The translations under genes were made by a program, and so were the position numbers. A DNA stretch of 64,000 nt from Casuarius casuarius. Its lineage: Eukaryota; Chordata; Aves; Casuariiformes; Casuariidae. The notes under the pieces are model-generated. The model was not told where the DNA came from and ran no database searches. It saw only the letters and a program-made list of their open reading frames with translations. The stretch's first letter is position 1. Every line of letters begins with the position of its first letter. Of the stretch, positions 1 through 11,800 are shown in pieces. The DNA lies in assembly GCA_003342895.1 (NCBI GenBank), contig PTFA01000305.1:827047-891046 (forward strand). Direction: 5' to 3'.

Positions 1-2249
1 AGAGCATGAGAGAGGGTTTATATTTTTTCAGTGGTGGAGTCACCTGGACTGACTCCAGGTGAGCCACCTTCTAGGCTCATCAGCCTGCTGCCACACCTGA
101 ACTAACTAGACTTACCAAGATTGTTTTATTTACTGTGATGACATCTCCAGAAATTGTCTGTGAGGGAAGAAGAACTTAAATCGTTCAAGCAATCTCTTTC
201 TTATATCCATTTTCTGTTAGAATTATTGTCATCTTTAGTCCCTATGTAATATTGAGAGCAAACTGGTAATTGTAGCTTTCATAAATTGTTAGTACAATCA
301 CTTTTTCTAGGTTAAATGATTTATGATGTTTTACCACAGTCTTATAAACAGGAAAAGCCAGCCTAAAGATAGCAGAGAAAAGCTAATTAAAGAATGATAG
401 AAATACAAATTTAAAACAGACACAGTAGGGCAGAGAATTTAAACTAAAAAGCTTCTCTTATATTATAACCTAAGTCTTAATTATATATCCTAAGTCTTCT
501 ATTATATCCTAAGCTTTAATCACAGAAAACAGGGGATGGGAAAACTAAGCCTGAACAGCCATATTTGGTAGCAGCTCTGGAATGAGATTCCTATTAGAGG
601 AAAAATTAGGGACTAAGCTCTCATGAGGAACATGTAACATCAAGACACTCTAGCTTGGGCAAGGAAAGAAGAAGAGAACTTGAGGCTCCTGCCACAAAGG
701 AAGCAGAGAGAAGTAAATTAGCAAGTACTGGCCAGAGCTGGATGTCCCTTGAAGTACCTGGTAGAGAACCTGATTGTTAAGTATGATCCGATAATGTGTT
801 TTATTGTTTTCTCATTTTGTTACTTTGCTTCCAATTTTGCAATCAAATGTTTAACCCTTAACTTTGACCAAAGACTAAATCTAATGTAGTTTTCCCTAAT
901 TTTGTCCAATAGGCCAAGTCTTCAAATTTTCTGGCAAAACTAAGGAAATCTATCTTCTTGGTGGTGGTGTATCTTTGTAACAGAGTGGCTTAGCAGGTTC
1001 CCAAAGTGTCTGTCAGATGCTATGAATGATGTTTTCTTGAGTGTATGTCCAAGAAAGTGTTGTTTTGGGAATTTGTAATACTGGATGCTGGCTTTACAGG
1101 AGGAAACACCTCCAGTAGGTGTTAGCAGAGCAAGGGGAAAATAATCAAGATGTGGGTTATAATGTACTTCAGTGCCTACAGCATCTGTGGAAAAGTCTCT
1201 TTTGTATTTTGGTTGAATTTTGCTACCAATCTGCAGGCTCAGTGAATTCTTACCTTCCTCATTGTCTTCAGGACTCCTTATTCCATCCCTGTCTGAGGAT
1301 ACTTTTAAGTAGAGTTTCTTGTGTGAGGGAAGTGATGGTCTAGCAGTCTTAGGCCTTGAGAACTAAGGGGTCCCAATAATTAAAACACCCAGTTTCTCAA
1401 AGCTTTAATCTTGTACATATTCCAGTTTACAGGACATGGGATTATGAAAGGATGCAAAATGCAACTCCTTGTTATTTCCGAGTATTCTTAAATACTAGCA
1501 AGACTTCTCTGCTATGTATTGGGTCTCTCTCCTGCACATGGCTTCCTCTCCAAACAACCTCTTTTTACTTTCATTTCCCCCGCAAACTGGCCACTGAGAG
1601 ACATGTCCTGCCTCAGTTAATGTACAAGGCTCCTGATCAGTCCTGTTAGCCAGTCTTCCTTTCAGGGGATCTCAGCCTTTGTCAGTCTTCCCCATTTATT
1701 TTTCTTTGTATCTATATCCACTGGATTGCTCAGGTAGTCTAAATCAAATCTGTTCTTGAGAGCGTGTTTACAAAATCCGAACTATTAAAGCATCCCTTTT
1801 CTCTGTCAACATAATACAAAGAAGAAAAAGAAAAATACAGCCTAGATAATCATGAAGGTTCGAGCCCACACAGTTCATTAACTGAAAGCAGATTCCTGAA
1901 ATCACCACAAGATTTCAAAAATCAAAGATGTCTTTTCTGTTTTTTATTATTTATTTATTAATAAGAGCATTTTTAAAATTAAAAATGGATGTTTTCTTCC
2001 CACAAAGAAAAAGGCACATGTCTAACCATCTTGGTTTTATATTTTGTGTTCTTGCTTCAAATCATAGGGATGCTGTAGAATTTCTAAACAAAATCATTAA
2101 TTATTTTGCATATGTAAAATCCAGCGACATTTTCTAATTCCATTCTTTAAAAGCCGTGGCTATTTTCTCTATTTAATATTGTCTCCATTTCTACAATATC
2201 TTAATATTTTTGTGCTTAATATTATCATCTCTACAAGTAGAAAGTCATC
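1..2249. other. non-coding AT-rich stretch
   Basis: No gene is supported here. The few open frames are under 80 codons, have no recognisable domain and lack convincing splice contexts. The stretch is ordinary AT-rich unique-looking DNA, either intergenic or intronic. Confidence 0.6.
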
Positions 2250-2415
2250 CTCTATTATCCCCTTTCTACGGGCAAAGGAGTGAGATACAATTAGACATCT
2301 CTTCATACTTGTTTAAAACACCTCAGGGCCCAAGATCATGCAAGAATGATGTGGCAGAGTTGGATGCTGAACTTGGTGCTTATGCTCAGTCAGTGGACCA
2401 CACTCTACTTCCCTA
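2250..2415 (-). mobile_element. MIR-type SINE remnant
   Basis: The plus strand reads as the reverse complement of the MIR core. A 'tattatcccctttctac' start is followed by an A/G-rich 'gggcaaaggagtgagat' segment. Then come 'cccaagatcatgcaa', 'tggcagagttggatgctgaa' and a tail resembling the 'ccagtgctctttccac' end. About 30 extra bases interrupt the middle. Recognition is by eye against the remembered family pattern, so the edges are approximate. MIRs are ancient tRNA-derived SINEs shared across amniotes. Confidence 0.7.
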
Positions 2416-4544
2416 AACTGAAGCCCCTCCAAAGGGGATTTGGAAAACTTCATACCATAAGCAAAAGCTTTCTGTGGATGCTTTCCCTCTGCTGCTTCCA
2501 ATGCAATTTCTGTAGAGGTTATTTTTGTCTCCCTTAGTAGCAGCTTGTGTAAGGAAATGTAGAAGTTCTCGGAGAGAGAGAGACTTTAGTGAGAGGCTCA
2601 TAAAAACAGTGTATGTGGAAATGGGAGCAGGTATCTACCTTCCTTTTCGGGACTGGATTGTCATGGACTCCATTCCCAACTGATAGATGCACTAGGTTAC
2701 TTTCCAACTGAGCTACTGAGGCCAAAGCCTTGCTTTCTTTATTCCTAGCTGCCAATCAAGCAAACAATTCCTCTCCATCATTGCCATCTATTCAGGGGCA
2801 TTTAGAGATCACAGATTCTTTGTCCACACAGCACTGAAGCTAGGATTTTGGTTCATTGTAGGTAAAGAAAATGATAAATCCTTCTGTGTTTATATTACAC
2901 AGACAATTTATACATCTGCAATATAAAATGTATCTGCAGCTGTGGCATTGCAAACCCTGGGTTTTCTCTTGTGTTGGAAGGCTTCTGCTCTTTCTGCAAG
3001 ATACCCTATTGCCCTCAGAGGGGGATCTCATCGCCTGAAGTACTGGGTAAAGAGCCACCCAACTCTCACCTTCTGAAAGAGGTTTAGAGAGAGCTGCTGC
3101 TGCTACGTCCTCCTGGGTTGGGTGACAAAGAAAAGACTGGCTGACACCTTTGAGAAACAAGAGTGTGTTTCCACATCTCTATCTCCTTTGCATAATGTGT
3201 GATATCTGAATTAAGTTTCATGACATATTAACACTCTGGAGCTGACTTAATATAATGTGTTGTATAATACATTATGTATGACTTGGGCATCAATTGTGCT
3301 GGGGCTTCTGCAGCCACAGACTTGAAAATGTCTCTTCCAGTGACAGAAATCTTAAATAATATTGAAACCAAATTCTGTTGGCAGCATTTTAGTTTGTATT
3401 CCTTGTCCCATTACAACGTCTTTTACTTGCAAAACCATTCATGTTCAAGCCATCTAGCTTCCTCTTTTCTCCTCCATGTACTTGTCACAAAGTCCCCGTT
3501 CCACATCTTTCATATTACAAATATTCCCATGGTGCTGCATGGTAATTTTAGTTTTGTAACATCAGAAGTATTAGGATTATGTTAGCTTTGCTGGGCATGG
3601 GAACTATGATGTGAAAAAGAACAATGCTTAATATTAACATTTATAACAACGATGTACTACAAAGAGGAGTTGGAAACAAAAAGAACCCCTCCCCCGTGTC
3701 TTTTCCTGTCTGTGTATTCACATTTCATGCTTCCAAATACAGAGAAGATATATCTTATCTGAAGTTATCCTGTAATCTATACATTGGTCTGACATTGGAT
3801 ACAGTATATGTATAAGCAAATATGCAGTCAGAGGTTTATTGGTCTTAATATAACTCATCTTAAGCCAGATTACTTTGTTTCAGAATTAGAATCTTAGAAT
3901 ATATTAATTATGGACATATCCCCAGACAACATGGCTGTCTAAAGGGGATTTCTGCCCTTAACTCTGATTAGTGTTAATAGGAGCTATCCATGTAAACTCC
4001 TAGAGGACCAAGAGGAGAAAGAATTTTCTGCTGGTATTTAAGTTACAGTTTTATATCAGGGTGTAGAACAATATTCCAAGTGTTCAGGGTGCAATTTGAA
4101 AGAGTGCTTGGTGATGCTAGCCGGAACCCCTTCCTGTTATCTAATGGATTGTGGAAAGCATATTACAATATTACGCACAGCATTGACTGTATTCTTTTTT
4201 AATTTTATATATAAAAGTAGTATTCCTTTTTGTTTGTTTGTTTAACCTGAATTAGACATTAGGGCATATCTTTTTTTTTTTTTTTTTTTTTTAAATCACT
4301 GGACTGAGGAATGCTAGTACTATATAAATAATGCCTACATGACCTTGTATTGCGTGCAGTAATTATCCACTTGTCATGATTGTCCCACCTCAGATTGCTA
4401 AGGAAAAATCATCTACCTTTGAATTAGCAACAGGAACAATTTTCAGAGAGAGAGGGGGGATTGTTCATGCTAGATGATAGATAAACTTAAAGATTATTTG
4501 GCCTGTGTTGACTGAGTCTTCTGGCCTCTAGTATAAACTAAGCA
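2416..4544. other. non-coding stretch
   Basis: No gene is supported. Short open frames of up to 106 codons occur on both strands, without domains or splice structure. A 22-base poly-T tract near the right side is listed separately. Confidence 0.6.
4271..4292. repeat. poly-T tract (22 T)
   Basis: An uninterrupted run of 22 T. It could be a slippage-expanded homopolymer or the A-tail of an old minus-strand retroposed copy. No matching retroposon body was recognised beside it. Confidence 0.9.
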
Positions 4545-4855
4545 TACAATAATTAAGAGCTTCTTAGTGATGGAGAATTTACTGCATCTTTTCACAGTTC
4601 ATCTCAGTAGCTAATTATACTTAAAACATGCTTTTTATCTCCAGATTGAACTTGCAAATATTGGATACTGTTGTCTGTCTGCCTACTAATTTAGACTCTT
4701 CTGAAATACCTTCTTCTTGTCTAGTCCCTTAAAGATTATAATCTTCTTTTTGAAGGAGCAAAATACACTTACTTCAGTGTCTCATTGGAAGGAGTCTCTT
4801 TCTAAGCCTTGAATGATTCTTGTTGCTCTTCTCTGCACTCCTTCCAAGTTATTTT
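4545..4855 (-). mobile_element. CR1 LINE 3' region, decayed
   Basis: Read on the minus strand, this follows the 3' part of amniote CR1 elements in order. It starts with a 'gtgcagagaagagcaacaag' block, then 'aatcattcaaggcttag', then an 'aagaagattataatcttt' block. An 'aagaagaaggtatttcagaa' block and 'caatctggagataaa' follow, and finally the 'attctccatcact' block that precedes the CR1 tail. Many substitutions and indels show an old, inactive copy. The terminal short CR1 repeat was not clearly seen on the left. CR1 is the dominant LINE of birds, crocodilians and turtles, so this is the best single clue to a sauropsid source. Confidence 0.85.
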
Positions 4856-5163
4856 TGTTTTTTTTATTTATTTATTCATTCATTTTAATTAAAGGTATTG
4901 CAGTTTCCCAGAGGCCTGCCTCCTTTGTTTGCAGAGATTATGCTGTGCTTGGCTTCAGATTCACATCTGTGACTGTCCCTTGCTAAGCAAATGGTACAGA
5001 TCTCTGTGCCTGCCCTCACGCAGAAAGGTCTGACTGCCTTGATGAATTCGATGCAAACAGCATGCCTGTGTCATCCAGAATCCAACCTAAACGTTTTGTT
5101 GTTTAACACCATTCAGAAACTGCACCCAGAAATAAAGTAGGATCTATTCCAAATGATCATGTC

Positions 5164-5205
5164 TATTCTTAGTAATAGCTAAATTATTCTTAGTAATAGC
5201 TAAAT
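5164..5205. repeat. 21-bp perfect tandem duplication
   Basis: The 21-base unit beginning 'tattcttagtaatagctaaa' occurs twice head to tail with no mismatch (5164-5184 and 5185-5205). It is too short and too isolated to be a satellite. Replication slippage is the simplest origin. Confidence 0.95.
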
Positions 5206-8200
5206 CTTATGATCATCATGGTAGACCCATGTGACGGGGCGCAGTGTTCCAGGGGGAGGTGATAAAGGCATGGATAATGTGAATGGGGGCCGCTATGGAG
5301 AAAAGTCATGGTGTTCTGGTATGAAAAAGGAAAATAATAACGTGTAACATTCTTGTATTTAGGCCAGCTGCTTTGCAGCCATAGAAGAGCTAGCAGTACT
5401 GTTACCAGGAATAGTATTAACACAAGAAAAGTAATTCTGTTAGTCTGCTCTTTGCAAAGAACATAAATCAAACTCTAGAATTAGACAAGCGATGATGCTT
5501 TGGCAAAGCAATGAATTGACTCTAGTGAGTAAACAAATAGATCTAAATAAGAAAAGTCATGGGCTTTTCACAGAGAAACTCAGGAACTGTCCAATCTCAC
5601 CTGATTGCTCCTGAGAGTCCTGGCAGACCAGCTTCATGTAAGGGAATGGTTTGAAATCTCTTGACTTGATTTATTTTTTCTCCTCCTGTATTTCCAGAGC
5701 AGCTGAAAATTTCCTATGCCTTTTTTGTATCAGTCATTGTAAGTAATGGGAAGGAAAGCCATATAGGGGAAGAGACGGGGGCTTTTTCTCCCCCTCATGG
5801 AGAGGAGAAAAAAAGGAAAAAGAAAGCTGACCTATATGTTTGTGCCTTGGTGGCATGGAGAGAAGTTATGTTGAAAACATGGAAAATAGGTGATGATGGA
5901 AAATAGGAAGAGTGCAACTGTGATCCCTGAGCCTGTGGATCACCTCTTTCAAACAGACAAAGCATTGTGGTATGTGAAGCCAAAGAAAAAGTATTTCAAG
6001 TATTTATTCTATTCTGGTTGTATTTTGAAGGACTGCTCTGGAAACCTTTTTATTTTTAACCCGCTTTGCCACCCTATATTGTTATGGCCACACAGAATGC
6101 AAAACTGCATTAACAGTATCTTCTAGTACATTTCTGCAACCATGTTTTGTTGCAAGAAATGCATATGTGCATCTTCAGAGTTCTATTTATGGTACAAAAG
6201 TGATTTAACCATCTTATCTGGCCTCTCTTGAGGTCTTCGTTTGGTCCTTATTTAGGTAGGCTTCTGTCCTTGCTCAAAGCTTCATTTCAGCATGGGCTAT
6301 AGTATTTGTATTGTTATGAGGGACTCCCATTGTGCAATGTACACAAGCGGATCCAGGCCTTGAATATCTTCTCTATAAATTTCTTTTGCTATGCATGTTA
6401 GAATATATTATGATTAAATTCACAGAAGCCAAGCAGTAATGCTGTTTCAAAGTTGAAGTAATAGCGAAAAGCTGTACAATAGCAGGCCTTTGAGATACCA
6501 TAACACTCTTCTTAAAGTACAGGTATTAAGTGCAATATCCTGACTAGAAGGATAGATGGTGTGTGGGCTCACATTTTCCTACTACTACTTGATTTTTTTA
6601 TCTGACTTTTGCTAATAAGATTGCATGTTGCTGCAGGCTGAATTACTGTGGGTATCATCTCAAGAAGGGATCTCTGTAAAGACAGGCCCCAGAATATTGC
6701 CTAATTTCCATAATTAGCTCTGGTTATTACCACTGAGTCCTTCAGAGGAGAGTATACTACAAATATCCATAGTGTTCAGAAAGTGCATAAAGTCCTAACA
6801 TTTTTGGTTTATACTTTTTAATGGTTAATATAATCCTATTGAGCTGGGTTTTGGTGCGGGGGGACCTACACCACACTTTAAAGCTTCATTAACAAAGAAC
6901 TTTACTCAAGGAGGAGATGTTAATAAGTAATGAAACAAAGGCTCTGTTACAGAGATTAAATGTGCTTGTGTCTAAGTACAAAGTTCGTGTTGCAAAGTGC
7001 AGCTGTTACTCCGCTCATAACCCTGCAGCAGCCTCGCAACCCGAGTTCAGAGTCTGCCTGTTTTCCTGTAACCCAGCTGACCAGGACAAGGTCTAGCTGA
7101 AGTTCAAAGTTCAGCGTCTGAAGGCTTGTTGGCTCTGTCTGCTGTGGTATCTGACAAGTTTTGGATAAGCCATAGTTCCTTTAAGATTATAAGTACAAAC
7201 AAGAAACACCTCCTATTCTGTTTTCTTATGTGTCAGACTTCATTAAAGAAGGAGTGTTTTTGATGGAGTCACTGAGTTAAGCTGTGTGTGTTGTGTAATA
7301 GACTGACCTAAACAACCTACTGAAGGAACATGCTAGTGAAATGATGCATACAGAAAGTAAAGCCTGTCTTCGTGTTCCTTTTTCCTGAGATTTATTTAAA
7401 TGAGGAAAAAGGAGGTAAAAGAAGTAATTGCCCATATACAAAGAGGCAAAACTGAACTCTTTAAAGAGGAAAAAGCTAATTTGTGTGTTTTCTTTGTGGC
7501 ATGATAACTGTGTTTCACACTGTGGGGCTGAAGAGAACTCAACAATGCATCAGAATATCTTGCTTTCAAATCTGCCCTTTTCTCCTCCTTCAAAGGCTTT
7601 TTATGAAGCTAACCCCAGCTTTCTTATGCAGAAGGTCTGGATATGCCTCCCTGCAAAACCCACCTGTTCAGCTTTTTTGATTAGGTGTGGTTGCATTAAA
7701 GGCTGTTTCACCCCAGTACAGATTCTGAGTGAGAATGGAAACCGCAGCACTGATGGCTGTACAAATCTTGGCTGAGCAAAGGCTGGTACAAATAGCCTTG
7801 GAGGAATTTATATTTCGGGCAATGCCATAGCTGTATTGCAGATGCAGAAAAGTTTCCTATCTGTTGCCGTATCCTTTCTAGAGGAAGGGAAGGTAAACCA
7901 TGGGTGGTACTGCATGTCATGAGTCCTCAATGCCCACAGTGTGCATTGGGTCTTAGCACAAACTATTGTCATATCACTTCACCGAAAAGCACATGGATGT
8001 TCAGGAAACTTTCTCAGACAGCAGAATTTTGCTCTGTTTGTATCATAGCTTGTGTTTCTCTGAGTTCAGTAAAGTTAATCATCAGAAGTCATGATTAAAA
8101 ACAGGACACAAGCAAGGACCAGAGTAGCCAAAAACATTGGTTGTCCTGGACCAAAAGATGAGTGTGTTTAGATATGATGAATTTTTCTGTTCTTGCAAAC

Positions 8201-8379
8201 ATTCAGAAGTCCAGCAAACACCAAAAGAGTCTTCCTCTGATGAATTAGTCCTAGCCATTTGGTTGTTACGCCATGCCCAACCTTCCACTTCTGAGCAAGT
8301 TACTCGACAAGCTAACCAGAGACCAAACTGGGGCCCATGAAACTGCACCTCACACCCTGGACCTGGTGCAGTAAGGTTT
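5206..8379. other. non-coding stretch
   Basis: No gene is supported. The longest open frame, about 115 codons near 7,428-7,775, overlaps other random frames, lacks a domain and has no splice support. Base composition is ordinary AT-rich. Confidence 0.6.
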
Positions 8380-8870
8380 CAGAGGAGAATATGGAACTTG
8401 AACTACTTAGTGGTGCTGAGAGATTAGCTCCTTTCCTGAACCTTTCTTCAGCTTTTGATACTACTGAAAATGAGGCTGTGCATCTTTGCCCTAAAAAAGA
8501 AGTGGAGGTCCAAAGTAACATAATAGCAGAGCCCATCCTGGGAGGACATGCAGAAGGTGCAATGATAGGAACTGGACCTCTGCTATTCCATCCCACTCCT
8601 GGACTGTGTAAACTCGGCAGTAGTCAGTTTTCTTTCTAGTACTCTTTACTGTCTGCATGCAACCACTGCAGTGAACAGATTGAGTCACTGAGACTAATAG
8701 TAAGTAGTTATACAGATCTACCTCTTCATCTCTTGTTATGGCTGCACTTGCATTTGAGTGAGACTAGGTAGTGGGCCAGAACATAAGCAAAGCAGAGATG
8801 ATACAGATGGATGGAAATACACCAAGCTTCATGTGAAAAAACACGCAACCATGCTGCTATCTGTCTTAGC
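8380..8870 (+). mobile_element. L2/CR1-superfamily LINE reverse-transcriptase relic
   Basis: Translated pieces, with frame changes, fall in the order and spacing of a Jockey-group LINE reverse transcriptase. 'NLSSAFDT' near 8,443-8,466 stands for the LDLSAAFDT motif. 'GPLLFHPTPG' near 8,574 precedes the turn region. 'VLFTVCMQPL' at 8,639-8,668 stands for LLFNIYMxPL, and 'YTDL' at about 8,708 stands for the catalytic YADD. 'KLHVKKHATMLL' near 8,821 matches the KLxLNxxKTxxL block. The distance from AFDT to YTDL is about 86 residues, as expected. Stops, frameshifts and the lost second catalytic Asp show it is dead. The clade cannot be fixed by eye. Confidence 0.7.
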
Positions 8871-11800
8871 TGGCAGCACATATCCACAATTAGTTAACTT
8901 GGTCTGCACTGATGCAAATCCCTGACCTAGTAGCATCTGTGAGTAATAACTTCTGTTGCTCCTACTGCCCAAGTTCCACCCTAGTCTGTTTGTCGTGTCT
9001 TCGGCATTTCTTTGCTAGACCGATTATACCTGGCCTTGAAATCTTCGTTTCTTAAGAAAATCTGACTAGGGTCACTACTCTTCCCAGCAACACAGGCTAC
9101 TGCAAACATATACAATGTGAGGAGAAGACGGTAGAATTAACAGGTGTCAAACATAGTTACATTGCTTACTGCACTATTGGAAGTATGATTATGTAACTCT
9201 GTTAGATGGTAACTATAGATTTCAGCCTTGCCTTGCTTCATCCAAAAGAGATGTCCCTGTCAGGCTATTACCTACTGTGGAGTAGATTTCTCTCATTCTT
9301 TTCTCTTGGAGTTGGCCACATTTTTTACGTACAATATATTTCTAGGGGACGGAATAATGGGAGGAAGAAGAGTCTGCATAGCCCTGTGGTTACTAAGGTT
9401 GTGTAGGATAGGGTGGCCAGCCGCAGTTCAGGTATGCAGTCCAAATCAGGCAAAGCAGGTTTGCAAGCTAGCAACTATTCTGGTTGTCGGCTTTGCTGGA
9501 GCAGGTGGGTGAACGCTTGTTTCCTCCCTTCTGCCCCTGCCCCATTTTCACAACACTCTTCTGTGCCCATGCGAAGTGACTTGAAGGAAAGGCTTGAGTT
9601 GCAAAATAATAATAAACAATGAAAATCATTTGCAGTACAATTCTATTTTTAACATGTTTTATCTTTTTGTCTCTGTTTAATCTGCTTTTGTTTAAAATCA
9701 CTTGTTTACTTTCTCAGCAGATAGTTCAGGCACCAGCCCACTTGGTCTCTAACTGAAGCAAGAACCAGACCGGGAGCAGGACTGTGCTGGTACTAGTTGG
9801 CTGCAGCTCTACTGGAGTCCTAGTGTTGAGAGAGACCTAAAAGGTAAGTAGAAGTTGGAGATACTATCCAAGGGACTTGAGACTGCAGAGAAGTAGTATT
9901 GCCACCTGCCCTTCTTTGAAGAAAAATCTCAGCAAAGGGTATGTACATGAAGATATGACTTACAGAGTTTTATCTTGAGATGAGTATCTTTCCCGCGAGA
10001 ATCCATGCCTATGAATTGTTTTCTTAGCTTACACATTTCCCTGCTTCTGCTTTCTCACCCTTTCAAGGGAAAAGGCCAGCAGAAAAGCTCTCCTTCAAGT
10101 TAGCTTCCTTCTTCATTCAAATTCAAATGTCTTAGAGAAATTACAAAGAAATTTCCTTTGGCAGGAATACTGAAAGCAAACAAACAAGATTAGCACAAAA
10201 TAGGATTGGCACAGCTGCTCTTGGGGTGGAGTTTTTGTTTGTTGCTGGGTTTTGTTTTTGTTTTTTCTCTCTGCTTTAGAAATCTTCTTTTCAGTGAGTT
10301 GTGCATTCAGTCTTGTCCACTCCACACTGCAGTGGTAGAGCAAGAGGGCTTGTCTGCAAGCTAAAGTTTTACTGCTTTATTCTGCTGGTGTGGTTACCAA
10401 GGCAAACTCTCCACCACCTCTTGCCCTTTCCTAATGCAGATGGTGTTATATCAGTGAGAAGGTGCTTGTACAGATATTTATGATGCTCTGTAAAGTGAAA
10501 TGACATCTATTACTTGATGTCATATTTATGCAGTAAAACTGCTCCTGCACTAAGACTTTTAGTGATATAATCACTTGGTTTTAAAAATCATATTTCAAAC
10601 CAAAAAAACTCTCTACTGGTTAAACGTTAAGAGCAGAAGAGATCTCTGGATAGCTCACTACTTTATAAGTTGATAGAAATGAACTATCATTTCTACAACT
10701 AACATTGTATCTTCATGTTGAGTGGGGGGGACACATAACTACAAAATAACAGGAGAAGAGTGAATTAAAGTGTATACATATGCTTGCTTTGTAAGAACTT
10801 TGCCAAACGTTTTCAGAAGAGTTGTTCAGACAGTGGTGTTTTTCATTCCATCCGGATTAAATACTTCACTGGCAAGAACCTCAATCTTTTCTGCTTAAGG
10901 CCTATAACATAGCCTACTTTATGTGAAATAATGATTGGAATGTCTGGGGTTTTTTTAAATCTACATAAAATAGTCAAATTTGCCTATAATGTGTTAATTA
11001 TGGCATAATATTGGCCAAAGATTCAAACCTTTTTCATGAAAAGACATTGTTCCTTTTGGTATCTCCGAATGACATGAAATTTCATACAAAAACTGTTTGG
11101 TATCACTTCTGTGTTAAAGGGACATTTCTATATAAACTTGTTTGTTGTCAGGATCTGGGTTCTGGTTTGCCATAATTATTGATGTGACATATTTAAAGAT
11201 GGAGCTCTGTAGTTTATTGTGGAGATACTGGGTTTAATTTCAGAGCTCAGATTTTGGTAGAAGCTTTCTGTTTACTGGGAGCTTAAAATTTTCAAAAAAA
11301 CTCAATAAAATGCCATCTAACCGAGGAGTCATTTAAAATACTAAATGATATTTTTCATGGAAAGTGAACTGAAATAGATGGATCTTTTAGAGTTAAAACA
11401 GAATGTCTTTCTAGCTACTGTTTCTTTTAGCTTATTCTTCCCTTCTTTACATCGCTTTTGCACTCTGGGATTGATCCTTTGTTCCTGTTTTTGTTCCGCA
11501 AAGTGCTTAGTGCTCAAGTATCAGTATGGCTATGTAGTTTTTGTCTGTGGAGAATTTTCTAACTTCTTAGTCATGACTGAAAATTTATGTGCTAAGTTCA
11601 ACCCAATGAATTACATGACAAATCTGCAGCAATGCAGACGCCATCATGGAGACAGAGAGGCTGACTGTCTGTCTTGCCAAATATCCCAGCAGTCCTAGGA
11701 CAGAATAAGCTCTCTAATGCATGGACTATGTGACAATGAGATGTGCTGACTTTTTGATATATATGTGTGCAAAGTTTCTATTAAAGCTTTTGTTTCAGAA

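Noticed and set aside
4450..4544. Possible extension of the CR1 copy to its 3' terminus
   Set aside because: Words such as 'ggcctgtgtt' and 'cttctggcct' occur but in the opposite orientation to the neighbouring CR1 blocks, so they may be coincidental.
7428..7775. 115-codon open frame
   Set aside because: It overlaps other frames on both strands and shows no domain and no exon signals. The length is compatible with chance in 64 kb.
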